Shown here piece after piece: positions 30,039 through 39,671 of a stretch of DNA of 64,000 nucleotides. Position 1 is the stretch's first letter. The number at the start of each line of letters is the position of its first letter. The position numbers were made by a program, and so were the translations under genes. Source of the stretch: Acidobacteriaceae bacterium (GTDB lineage: Bacteria; Acidobacteriota; Terriglobia; Terriglobales; Acidobacteriaceae); the NCBI GenBank assembly GCA_003138975.1, contig PLHQ01000078.1:64289-128288 (forward strand), read 5' to 3'. The notes beneath the pieces are model-generated. The model did no database searches and was not told the origin of the DNA. It worked only from the letters and a program-made list of their open reading frames with translations.

Positions 30039-30839
30039 ATGGGACGTGTCATCGCTGTTGCCAATCAGAAGGGCGGCGTGGGGAAGACTACGACTGCCAT
30101 CAACCTAGCCGCGTCCTTCGCGGCGGCTGAAGTGAACACTTTGCTCATCGATTGCGATCCGCAATCGAATGCCTCGAGCGGCCTTGGCCTGGTGAAGGAT
30201 CCGGAACGTATCTCCACTTACCACCTGCTGATGGGCGCAGCCTCCGGCGAGGAAGCGCTGACTACAACAGAGCTCGAGCAACTCTGGATCATTCCTTCGC
30301 ACAAGAATCTTATCGGCGCAAACATTGAACTCGTAGAGGCGGAGAGGCGCGAGTATCGCCTGAAGGATGCGATCGCGCCCCTGCGCGACAGGTTCCAGTA
30401 CGTTGTCTTGGACTGTCCGCCGGCGCTCGACTTGCTGACACTAAATGCGTTGGTAGCGGCCGATTCAGTCCTGATTCCAATGCAGGCGGAATATTTTGCG
30501 CTCGAAGGCATCAGCGAGCTGCTCGATACACTGGAACGAATTCGCGTGGAGTTGAATCCGGAACTTGAAATCGAAGGCGTGGTGCTGACCATGCTGGATG
30601 AGCGCACCAATCTCGCCCAACAAGTGATTGCGGAACTGAAAAATTTCTTTGGGGAGAAGTTGTGCGCGGCGACGGTGCCGCGGAACATACGGCTGGCGGA
30701 GGCGCCGAGCCATGGGAAGCCGGCGCTGGTGTACGACCCGCGATCGAAGGGGGCGGAGAGTTATATTCGGCTGGCGAAGGAGCTGCTTGGGCGGCATCTG
30801 GTGGCGGTGGGGGACCCGGCGGCGGCTAAGAGCGCCTAA
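30039..30839 (+). CDS. parA: chromosome partitioning ATPase ParA/Soj
   Basis: GRVIAVANQKGGVGKTTTAINLAA deviant Walker A; followed by parB. Confidence 0.97.
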   Translation: MGRVIAVANQKGGVGKTTTAINLAASFAAAEVNTLLIDCDPQSNASSGLGLVKDPERISTYHLLMGAASGEEALTTTELEQLWIIPSHKNLIGANIELVEAERREYRLKDAIAPLRDRFQYVVLDCPPALDLLTLNALVAADSVLIPMQAEYFALEGISELLDTLERIRVELNPELEIEGVVLTMLDERTNLAQQVIAELKNFFGEKLCAATVPRNIRLAEAPSHGKPALVYDPRSKGAESYIRLAKELLGRHLVAVGDPAAAKSA

Positions 30840-30912
30840 TATATATAGACAGTTATCGATGTATAGATTTATTAATATCTATATATAGATAGTGGCAGAA
30901 CCGGCAAGAGCT

Positions 30913-30946
30913 TTAACCACAGAGGACACAGGGGTTCACAGAGGGA
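30913..30946 (-). repeat. interspersed repeat C, reverse orientation
   Basis: ttaaccacagaggacacaggggttcacagaggga immediately 5' of parB. Confidence 0.65.
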
Positions 30947-30953
30947 AAACTGA

Positions 30954-32141
30954 ATGACTACGACGGCGGCGGCGGAGAATTTGGCGGGGCGTCCGGTGGC
31001 GGAGAAGAAGGACGAGAAGGTAGAGAAGCGGAAGGCTTTGGGGCGCGGGTTGGCGTCGTTGTTGCCGGGGCCGAGAGTGGTGGGCGCGAGTACCGAGTCG
31101 CGAGTACCGAGTGGCGGCGCGGGCGCTCCCATACACGGAACCGGGGATGCGAGCGAAACCCAGGTCCCTCGCTTCGCTCGGGATGACAAGAGCATAGAGC
31201 TGCCAGCTTCTGCGGAGATGGAGGCAACGCGGACAGGAGTGTCCACGCCACACGAGCAACTTTCACACGAGCCGAGCGAGGTGATTTCGATTCAGGCGCA
31301 GGCGATCCAGCAACACCATATGGTGGCGCAGCTGGCGGTGGAGTTGATTGAGAAGAATCCGTACCAGACGCGGTACGTGTTTGACCAAGAGACGTTGGCG
31401 GAGCTAGCGGATTCGATCAAAGAGAACGGGGTAGTGCAGCCGGTGGTGGTGCGTCCGGCGGAGGAAGAAGGGCGCTACATCCTGGTGCTGGGCGAGCGGC
31501 GGCTGCGGGCGTCGAAGATGGCGGGGCAGCGGACGATTCCGGCGCTGGTGCGGAGGCTCTCGCCGCAGCAGGCGGCGGAGATGACCGTGCTCGAGAACGT
31601 GCAGCGGGAGGACTTGAATCCGCTGGAGCAGGCGGAGGCGTTTCGCGTGCTTAGCAAAGAATTTCAGCTGACGCAGGCGCAGATTGCGGAGCGGGTTGGA
31701 GTGTCGCGCGAGACGGTGGCGAATTACATGCGATTGCTGCGGCTTCCGAAGGAAGTGATGGGATATCTGCTATCAGGGCGGCTGACTTTCAGCGATTGCC
31801 GGGAGATTTTGGCATTGGAGAAAGAAGAACACATCGTCGAGGTAGCGAAAGAAGTGGTGACGAAGCATTTGAAGTGGGACGAGATTGAGGACCGCGTAGC
31901 GCGGCTGAACGGGTTTTTGCCGACGTTGCCGGGGCAGACGGTGCCGGGCGAGCTGCCACTGAAAAAAAGTAGAGCGGCGCGGTGGATGGATCCGAATGTG
32001 CGATCGGCGCAACTGGCCATGGAACGTATCTTGGGCATGCGGGTGAGGATTAAGGATCGGAACGGAAAAGGGAAGATTGTGATTGAGTATGCGACGGTGG
32101 ATGATTATGAGCGGGTGGTGGAGATGTTGAAGGGGAAGTAG
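30954..32141 (+). CDS. parB: chromosome partitioning protein ParB/Spo0J
   Basis: KNPYQTRYVFDQETLAELADSIKENGVVQPVVVRPA...LGERRLRASKMAG...VLENVQREDLNPLEQAEAF...IAERVGVSRETVANYMRLL. Confidence 0.97.
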   Translation: MTTTAAAENLAGRPVAEKKDEKVEKRKALGRGLASLLPGPRVVGASTESRVPSGGAGAPIHGTGDASETQVPRFARDDKSIELPASAEMEATRTGVSTPHEQLSHEPSEVISIQAQAIQQHHMVAQLAVELIEKNPYQTRYVFDQETLAELADSIKENGVVQPVVVRPAEEEGRYILVLGERRLRASKMAGQRTIPALVRRLSPQQAAEMTVLENVQREDLNPLEQAEAFRVLSKEFQLTQAQIAERVGVSRETVANYMRLLRLPKEVMGYLLSGRLTFSDCREILALEKEEHIVEVAKEVVTKHLKWDEIEDRVARLNGFLPTLPGQTVPGELPLKKSRAARWMDPNVRSAQLAMERILGMRVRIKDRNGKGKIVIEYATVDDYERVVEMLKGK

Positions 32142-32749
32142 AAGTAGCGAGTCGCGAGTACCTGGTACCGAGTCAGGCGGCGAAGCAGTGCGCCCTAGTG
32201 CTTCAGTCCCAGTTCAGCTTGAGGCGAGGCTCAGAGGGATGGAGCCGTGGAACCCGCCCTTTCATAAACAGCGCGCAAGGATGGGGCAGCCTAGCTGTGT
32301 GGTACGGGCGGGAAAGGGAATCAAAGTGGTAAGAGTGGTAAGCGCGGGCTGTTTCAATCACGCTAGCGTGAGGGAAGTGCAGGGATCAGGCCTGAAACGG
32401 CGGACCGAGTGGGAACGACTTGTAGGTAGTGACTAACTTGATTCGCGTGGCCGCACGGCTAGCTAGGGTTTGGTCCACTACGAGGGCTGAAGCCCGGTTC
32501 CTCTCGTGCGATTTACGCGGCCCATTCGGCTTCGCTCAGAGTGTGTGACTTTTTGATGTCGTCAAGAATCGATGTTGCAAACAAACATAGATACGACGAC
32601 AAACTGGTCATAAATTCAAGAAAGTCACAAACTCTCAGGATGACAACCGATGGTACCCTGGTAGATACGGGGCTTACCCCGTCTGCATTTCCTTCCGATC
32701 TGCGAGACACGGCAAGCCGCGTCTCTACGTGGAATTCCTGGCAGATTCG

Positions 32750-33884
32750 CTACGCGGTAACCCTCTTCGCAGACCAACTCTTCACGAACTCTTCCATGCG
32801 GCCGAGTGCTCGGGGAAAGTTGTCAGCTGACGCGGCAAAGCCCAGGCGGAAATGCGAGGGCGCGTCGAAACAATCTCCCGGCGCCAACAGAATTCCGCGC
32901 TCGGTTGCGGCCTGGCAGAAGGGGCGTGCGTCCTCGCCGGTTAGAAGCCACGGGAAGGCCGTCACTCCGCCTTGCGGGCGGATCCAGCCGAGAACGTCGC
33001 GATGCGAAGCCATAAAGCGATCCAGTTGCTGCAGATTCTGGCTGGCAGTTTCCTGCGTCTTCCCGAGAACGGTGGAGTGGTTGCGGACCGCGATCTCGGC
33101 GAGGATTTCTCCCGGAGTGCTGTTGCAGACCGAGAAATAGGAGCGGGCGGTCCAGTATTGCTCGCGTCGCTTGGCGTCGCGTTCGATCATCCATCCAACG
33201 CGCGTTCCTGCGAGCGGGAAAGCCTTTGATAGATCGTTGATCACGGTGGCATGCGGGAGGCGCGCGGCGGACTTCGATTCGCGTCCGTGATAGATCGGGT
33301 GCATGACCTCGTCGCTAATCAGTTGGATGCCATGCTGGGACGTGAACTCGTGCAGAGCCTCCATCTCGGAGTCGCTGATGGTGGCGCCGGTCGGGTGATG
33401 CGGGCTGTTTACCAGGATCAGCTTCGTCGTCGAATCGGCGAGACGTTTGATCTCGTCCACATCGATGCGGAAGCTGTTTTCCCGACGCACGCGGTAGTAC
33501 GGTAGTAACGCAGCTCGAGGCCGAGCGACTCGGGAAGCGCCGAGAACGTCGCAAAGCCCGGCTGCGGCAGGATGACGTTGGCTCCGGGCTCGGCGGCAAG
33601 CCACATAAGCACGACCAGGGCTTCCGAGGCGCGCCCGTGACCACCTGCACGTGGTCGACACTGACGCCCTGCATCTCGGCGATCGCTTCGCGCAAACTGT
33701 CGGCGCCCGCGGGACGGCCGTACACCACTTTGTGATTCAGGTAACGCTGGCGAGACTCTTCGCCGCCCAGGTCGAGGAGTTCGTTGGCAGTCCAGGTGGG
33801 GCCGGTGCTAGCGGCAAGATTGAATTCGATGCCGTGTTCGTAGGTGTCGAGCCAGGCGTCGAGCAGAAAGGGCTTCAAGCGCAT
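32750..33884 (-). pseudogene. class I/II PLP-dependent aminotransferase, disrupted by two frameshifts
   Basis: N-part 33884 to about 33620 (...VSVDHVQVVTGA), middle frame (SEALVVLMWLAAEPGANVILPQPGFATFSALPESLGLELRYYR), C-part (VRRENSFRIDVDEIKRL...SKAFPLAGTRVGWM...) lie in three different frames. Confidence 0.85.
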
Positions 33885-33953
33885 GAGATCACCTCAGGGC
33901 AGATCGATGCGCAGGTGAAGACCCGCCAGATCCGCGTGTGGCTCGATTCTAGC

Positions 33954-34685
33954 CTAGGAATGCGGCTTGCGGGCTGAGGCGACGCGCGGAATTCCCTGCA
34001 GGTCGTTTGTCAGTGTTATGTCTTCCCAACCATGCAGGAGTGCGCGCACGCGGTCCGCGATCGTGCCGCTGATTTCCATAATAAGGTAGCCGCCGGGCCG
34101 GAGTGCGGTGTGGGCTGCGGGGATAAGGTTCTTTGCCGACTTCGAGCTGCACCTGGTCTTCCTCGGCTTCGCCGACGTAGGGAGGATTCGAGACGACGAA
34201 GTCGAAGGCTGCAGCTTCCAGGCCGTTCAGCAGGTCGGTGTCGTGGAAGAAGAAACTGCGTTCGAGTTGGTGGTGGCTCGACGTGCGGAATTCGAGTTGG
34301 AGGCGGGCGGCGTTGGCTTCGGCGATTTCGAGCGCGCATGGAGAGATGTCGGTGGCGTGAATTCGGCGTTGGGCAGCTCTTTGGCAAGCGCCAGTGCGAT
34401 GGCGCCGGAGCCGGTGCCGACATCGGCGATCTTTGGGTTTTTCAACGCTCTGGCGAGCGGCAGGACGGTTTCGATCAGATGTTCGGTCTCTGGGCGCGGA
34501 ATCAGCACGGCGGGGGACACGATCAGATCGAGCCCCCAGAATTCCTGGTGGCCGGTGATGTATTGCGCGGGGACGCCTTTGGTGCGCTGGGTCAGCGCTT
34601 CGTCGTACCGAGATTGCTCTTCTTTTGTTAGTTCGCGCTCGGGATGAGCGTAGAGGTGGGCGCGGTCGCAGTTGAGCGTGAACAT
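33954..34685 (-). pseudogene. prmC: peptide chain release factor N5-glutamine methyltransferase (PrmC), disrupted
   Basis: PAQYITGHQEFWGLDLIVSPAVLIPRPETEHLIE...ADVGTGSGAIALALAKELP in one frame; VSNPPYVGEAEEDQVQLEV in a second; NLIPAAHTALRPGGYLIMEISGTIADRVRALLHGWEDITLTNDLQGIPRVASARKPHS* in a third. Confidence 0.82.
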
Positions 34686-34754
34686 GAGGAGCAGTTCAGC
34701 GTTCAGGCGAGGCGAGGGGACGCGGTCGGAGGTGAAGGTTGGATTTCTTTCGCC

Positions 34755-35459
34755 CTAGCTTTCCAGGTAGGCGTCGATCCACTCTTTTACTTTTTGGCGG
34801 CGGGTGTCGGCGGGGTCGAAGTGGAGTCCGAAGGATCTGGTCTTGCGCCAAGTCACAACTCCGCGGACACAGACGCGAGGCAGGGTGAGGAGAGAAAAAG
34901 ATATTTCCACGTTGGTTCCCGCGGACATATCCTCGGCGCTCTTTAACGACATGCCGCCGGAGCTGACGTCGAGGCTGGAGGCGCTGATGCGGCGACCGTC
35001 GTTGCTGACGACCGTGACCTCGGTCATGATGGGGATGCGCGCGTAACGGCGGAATTCGTGGAGCACGAGCATGTGCGTGGCGCGGACCAGTTTGAGCGCG
35101 GCGGGGCGCTCCAGTGGCTCCTGGAACATGGCGTTGATGCCGTATTTGGAATAGCGCATGGCTTCGTGCGCGCTGCCGCCGAGGCCATACAGGACGAGGC
35201 GGCTGTTGGAGGCAGAGGTGCGAGCGGCCTCCATGATCGCCTCGGCACCGGGAACGAGATTAAGAACGCAGGCTTCGAATTTCTCCTGGCGCAGGCGCTC
35301 GGCCGCGCTCGTGGAGACCAGCACGGTCTCAATGCCAAATTGGCGGAAGCATTCGGTGAGCAGATATCGGGATGACTCTTTGAGGTCGACGAGGGCGACG
35401 CGGGCGGTCCCTTTCTTAGCGGGAGTGGGTGCGAGGGCATTACTAGAGGCGTTTTGCAT
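34755..35459 (-). CDS. receiver-like + PilZ domain protein
   Basis: 234 aa; RVALVDLKESSRYLLTECFRQFG... and EFRRYARIPIMTEVTVVSNDGRRISASSLDVSSGGMSLKS. Confidence 0.8.
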   Translation of the reverse strand: MQNASSNALAPTPAKKGTARVALVDLKESSRYLLTECFRQFGIETVLVSTSAAERLRQEKFEACVLNLVPGAEAIMEAARTSASNSRLVLYGLGGSAHEAMRYSKYGINAMFQEPLERPAALKLVRATHMLVLHEFRRYARIPIMTEVTVVSNDGRRISASSLDVSSGGMSLKSAEDMSAGTNVEISFSLLTLPRVCVRGVVTWRKTRSFGLHFDPADTRRQKVKEWIDAYLES

Positions 35460-35614
35460 GGGATCGGGGCCGATTTCCGGTACGAAAGTTTATTGTGGCC
35501 TGCCGTGGAAGAGATGCAAAGAACCCTAAGGGGCAAGACGAGGGGTACAAAAGTGTCATTACCTGGGTTGGACTGGTGGGGTGGGAAGTGAGGAAAGGCC
35601 TGGAATCGGGGTCA

Positions 35615-36319
35615 TTAACCCGAAGCTGCCAATCGGCTGCCAACGCTGGTCAGGAGTTTCTCTGCCGCCTCTCCGGGATCCTGGGTGGCAAAGTTCTCGT
35701 CCAAAATGAGGAGAGAGACGGCGGGATCAATTTCATCCAAGGCCCTGCGTATCGGTTTGCCATGCACGGATTGGAGGCGGGCAGAAACCACCACCAGTTT
35801 TGCCTTGGTTGCCTTGAGCAGGATGCGGGCGTCGTCGATACTCAGAGTGGTCAAGGCGTTGTATCCGGCATTGCACAGCACCTCGCGCAGGAAGGTGCAC
35901 ACATCGGTCGACTCGTAAACGCAAAGCATGCGTGGCCGTGTGTCGCCGGCCTTTGGCCGTGAATATTTGGAACCTAAGTAGGCGGCTGTGATCGCCTCTT
36001 CGAGCGAATCGTAGGTTTCAAATTGCGAGATGAGGCTGGTCAGCTCCAGCATTTTGCGGATCCTCGGCGGCACTCCGCTGAGTTTGAGGTCGCCGCCTTT
36101 CGATCGTGCGGCACGCATCAGGCGGACCAGCGCGCCCAAGCCGCTGCTATCGACGAACTCCACCTGGTCGAGTTGCAACACGACGTCGCCGTACTTGTCG
36201 ATGGAGTCTCCAACGTGAGAGTGCAAGGTATAGACTTCATTACCCGACACGATCCGTCCGTGACACTGAACGATCAAGACATCGCCGACCGGGCGGCTTT
36301 CCAGGCGCAGTTGCATCAC
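35615..36319 (-). CDS. STAS-receiver fusion protein
   Basis: DQVEFVDSSGLGALVRLMRAARSKGGDLKLSGVP followed by PRMLCVYESTDVCTFLREVLCNAGYNALTTLSIDDARILLKATKAKLVVVSARL. Confidence 0.85.
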   Translation of the reverse strand: MMQLRLESRPVGDVLIVQCHGRIVSGNEVYTLHSHVGDSIDKYGDVVLQLDQVEFVDSSGLGALVRLMRAARSKGGDLKLSGVPPRIRKMLELTSLISQFETYDSLEEAITAAYLGSKYSRPKAGDTRPRMLCVYESTDVCTFLREVLCNAGYNALTTLSIDDARILLKATKAKLVVVSARLQSVHGKPIRRALDEIDPAVSLLILDENFATQDPGEAAEKLLTSVGSRLAASG

Positions 36320-36496
36320 GCCTCCTCTTGTTGAAATCGTGGCCAGATACGGCTCCGACGAAATGGCAGACCGTGCTCTTGTCGCCCGCCAAGCTTCTCG
36401 ACGGCCCGGGAATGTGCCAAAGGCTGGCCAATCATTTAGTGGCGAATCTTACGTGGGGAAAACCGGCAAGTCAATGAAAGTCGCGGAGAGGCCGTC

Positions 36497-36539
36497 GAGC
36501 TTCGCTCGACCGGACAGCCGAGGGCGGCTGTCCCCACAT
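36497..36539 (-). repeat. interspersed repeat B, reverse orientation
   Basis: gagcttcgctcgaccggacagccgagggcggctgtccccaca. Confidence 0.75.
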
Positions 36540-36579
36540 GAGCATCTCCGCAAACTGGGTCACTACCCGTGGGTGACTT

Positions 36580-37818
36580 TTATTCTGACCAGCGGCGGAA
36601 CAGCAGCGCGCCGTTGGTGCCGCCGAAGCCGAAGGAATTCGACATGGCGTATTCGAGCTTGGCCTTGCGGGCGTGGTTGGGGACGAAATCCATGTTGTGG
36701 GTTTCGGGATCCTGATTCTCCAGGTTGATGGTGGGCGGCAGGATTTGATCGCACAGCGCGAGGACGGTGATGCCGGCTTCGAGGCCTCCGGCGCCGCCGA
36801 GCAGATGGCCGGTCATTGATTTGGTGGAGCTGACGGGGATCTTGCGCTCGCCAAAGAAGTTGCGGATGGCGTGTGCTTCGAGCGTGTCGCCGATCGGAGT
36901 CGAAGTGCCGTGAGCGTTGACGTAGTCGACCTTGTCGGGGCTGACGCCGGCATCGCGGACGGCGTTGCGCATGACGCGGAATCCGCCTTCGTGCTCGGGA
37001 GCGGGTTGAGTCATGTGGTAGGCGTCGCCGGACATGCCGTAGCCCGCGACTTCAGCGAGGATCGTGGCGCCACGATTTTTCGCATATTCCAGTTCTTCGA
37101 GCATCAGAATGCCAGCGCCCTCGCCCATGACAAAACCGTCACGATCACGGTCCCAGGGACGGCTGGCTTTTTCGGGATCGTCATTTCGGGTGGAAAGCGC
37201 GCGCATGGCGGCGAATCCGCCGACGCCCATCTGAGTAATAGCGGCCTCGGAGCCACCCGCGATCATCACGTCGGCGTCATTGTGCTGGATGATGCGGAAG
37301 GAATCTCCGATGGAGTGAGCACTGGTGGTGCATGCAGTAGCAGTGGCTTCATTCGGGCCCTTGGCTCCGAAGCGCATGGAAACGTGGCCGGCGGCAAGGT
37401 TGACGATGGCCGCGGGAATAAAAAAAGGAGAAATCTTGCGGGGACCGCCTTCGATGAGCGCGGCGTGTTCACGCTCGATGATGTCGAATCCACCGATGCC
37501 GGAGCCGATGTGAACTCCGACGCGCTCGGCGTTTTCCGGTGTGATCTTCAGGGCGGACATCTTGAACGCTTCATCCGCGGCGGCGAGGGCCAGGTGGATG
37601 AAGCGTCCCATCTTCTTGACTTCTTTTTTTTCGATGAAGTTCAGTGGATCGAAGTTCTTGACCTCGGCGGCGATCTGGCAGGCGAAGTTGCTGGAGTCGA
37701 ACTGGGTGATGCGGGCCACGCCGCTCTTGCCGGCGAGCACGGCCTGCCACACCTCTCCAGTGGTATTTCCCACGCCGCAGATCAGGCCGATGCCGGTGAC
37801 TACGACCCTGCGTCCCAA
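36580..37818 (-). CDS. fabF: 3-oxoacyl-[acyl-carrier-protein] synthase II
   Basis: 412 aa; VVVTGIGLICGVGN, NEATATACTTSAHSIGD, NAHGTSTPIGD, STKSMTGHLLGGAGG. Confidence 0.97.
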   Translation of the reverse strand: MGRRVVVTGIGLICGVGNTTGEVWQAVLAGKSGVARITQFDSSNFACQIAAEVKNFDPLNFIEKKEVKKMGRFIHLALAAADEAFKMSALKITPENAERVGVHIGSGIGGFDIIEREHAALIEGGPRKISPFFIPAAIVNLAAGHVSMRFGAKGPNEATATACTTSAHSIGDSFRIIQHNDADVMIAGGSEAAITQMGVGGFAAMRALSTRNDDPEKASRPWDRDRDGFVMGEGAGILMLEELEYAKNRGATILAEVAGYGMSGDAYHMTQPAPEHEGGFRVMRNAVRDAGVSPDKVDYVNAHGTSTPIGDTLEAHAIRNFFGERKIPVSSTKSMTGHLLGGAGGLEAGITVLALCDQILPPTINLENQDPETHNMDFVPNHARKAKLEYAMSNSFGFGGTNGALLFRRWSE

Positions 37819-37819
37819 A

Positions 37820-38065
37820 CTACTTGCCGCCTTTCGAATGCTTGGAGATGTAATCGATGGCGTCCTGCACGGTGCGGATCTTTTCCGCGTCCTCGTCAGG
37901 AATTTCGATGTCGAAGCCTTCTTCGAAAGCCATTACTAGTTCGACGGTGTCCAGTGAATCCGCGCCCAAGTCGTCCACGAACGAGGCGCTGGAGGTGACC
38001 TCGCCCTCATCCACACCCAACTGCTCTACGATAATCTGCTTTACTTTCTCGTCAACGGCTGCCAT
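37820..38065 (-). CDS. acpP: acyl carrier protein
   Basis: 81 aa; [45 protein letters not shown]. Confidence 0.98.
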   Translation of the reverse strand: MAAVDEKVKQIIVEQLGVDEGEVTSSASFVDDLGADSLDTVELVMAFEEGFDIEIPDEDAEKIRTVQDAIDYISKHSKGGK

Positions 38066-38319
38066 GTTTCTCCTCGCTTAACCTGAATTTGATTTGAAAT
38101 TCGATGTCTGGGACTCAAGATCGCCGCCTTCGCGTCATCTGCCCGGCGCGCGGTCGGGCTCTGCAGTTCATGATTCTGATGCCACTGCAACGGAAAAAGG
38201 CGAACGTGTAGTGTAACGTCCGGGTAAATGGCTGTAAAGGAAGCGCCGGACTTTATGAGTCCGGAGCTGTGATATACCTTCTGCATCCTAAACGTGGCCA
38301 CTTGTAACGGTCAAACCAC

Positions 38320-38769
38320 ATGCGTGCTGTCGTGCAGCGGGTAAGCCGCGCCCAAGTTACGGTGAACGGAGAGATCACAGGCGAAATTGGCCTGGGGCTG
38401 CTAGTTTTGCTGGGCGTGGGGCGGGACGATGCCAAAGCCGATGCCAGCTACCTAGCGGAGAAAATTGTTGGCCTGCGTGTGTTTGAAGACGATCAGGGAA
38501 AGATGAACGAAAGCGTGCAGGAAGTTGGAGGAAGCGTGCTGGCGGTTTCGCAGTTCACGCTGTATGGGGATGTGAGGCGCGGCAAGCGGCCTTCGTTCGA
38601 CGCGGCTGCGCCGCCGGAAAAAGCGCGGCAGCTCTATGAATTCTTCGTGGAGCAGATTCGCGTCGCCGGATTGCGCTGTGAGACTGGGCGCTTTCAGGAA
38701 ATGATGAAGGTGGAACTGGTGAACGAGGGGCCAGTGACGATTCTGTTGGATTCGGGCAAGGCGTTCTGA
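38320..38769 (+). CDS. dtd: D-aminoacyl-tRNA deacylase
   Basis: [33 protein letters not shown]...[29 protein letters not shown]. Confidence 0.97.
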   Translation: MRAVVQRVSRAQVTVNGEITGEIGLGLLVLLGVGRDDAKADASYLAEKIVGLRVFEDDQGKMNESVQEVGGSVLAVSQFTLYGDVRRGKRPSFDAAAPPEKARQLYEFFVEQIRVAGLRCETGRFQEMMKVELVNEGPVTILLDSGKAF

Positions 38770-39054
38770 AGCGGTCTGGCGCATGAGGGACCTTTTGGGG
38801 TAGTTGGTGTGATCGCCTTGATTACGCCACCAAGGGGTTCGACGCACGGATCACGGGGCCTCCAATGGCGCGTATAGTTGGTGCCAGAATGATGGCTATC
38901 AAGGGTGTGAACACGCCTGAAACAATGTTTCCGAATTCTGGGTCCCATGATGTTCGATATTGCGAAAACTCACTTCGCATTGCTCGCGGTGAGAGGGCAC
39001 GGGGTCACTTTCCGGATTGCCGACGACCCAAGAACTGGCTGTGTCGTAACACAA

Positions 39055-39627
39055 TTAGGTCTTGGCTAGGAGGCGAACTGGGTCAGGGGTATCGCGAATG
39101 CGTCCCGCCTCCACATCGGCAAGTACCGCGCGGAGCCAGCGTAGGTCGAGGCGACACTGCTCCGCCATGTGCTGCATCAGATGGCGGCTACCGGTGGGCA
39201 GCATCGCTACCCATTGCCGACGCAATTTCCGGATCTCCGCCAGCCGCGCATTCTGCCTATCGATTTGGGTGCGCAGAGCCTCGGCGACCAGGTTGAGGTC
39301 GGCGAGATGCAAGAAGAGCATGGGGCCGTAAAGAGTCTCCCGAAGGTCGCCTTCGGCGGCAAATTGCGCGTGCAGTAGTTCACGAAAGCGGTCGCGTCCG
39401 TGCGGAGTGATGCGGTAGACCGTACGCATGCCGCCCCGAGCCACGCGCTGGTGCGCGACCGCGGTTAACAGGCCACATTCGGCAAGCTGGCGCACGGCGT
39501 AGTAGAGCGTGCCGACATCTACATCGGTAAAACACTCGATCATGGCCTGGGTCAGACGTCGCTTGATCTCGTAGGGGTGAAAGTCGCCGCGGTGCAGAAC
39601 GCCCAAAATATATAGTTCGGCCTTCAT
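39055..39627 (-). CDS. PadR family transcriptional regulator
   Basis: ILGVLHRGDFHPYEIKRRLTQAMIECFTDVDVGTLYYAVRQLAECGLLTAV...RTVYRITPHGRDRF. Confidence 0.93.
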   Translation of the reverse strand: MKAELYILGVLHRGDFHPYEIKRRLTQAMIECFTDVDVGTLYYAVRQLAECGLLTAVAHQRVARGGMRTVYRITPHGRDRFRELLHAQFAAEGDLRETLYGPMLFLHLADLNLVAEALRTQIDRQNARLAEIRKLRRQWVAMLPTGSRHLMQHMAEQCRLDLRWLRAVLADVEAGRIRDTPDPVRLLAKT

Positions 39628-39671
39628 TGGTCTAATTATACTATTATAATTGCATTAAAGGGGGATGTGGG

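Noticed and set aside
32541-33140. 199-aa + strand ORF between parB and the aminotransferase
   Set aside because: Low-quality composition, overlaps the real minus-strand gene
34032-34647. Overlapping + strand ORFs (199 and 179 aa) in the prmC region
   Set aside because: Antisense to clearly PrmC-like peptides on the minus strand
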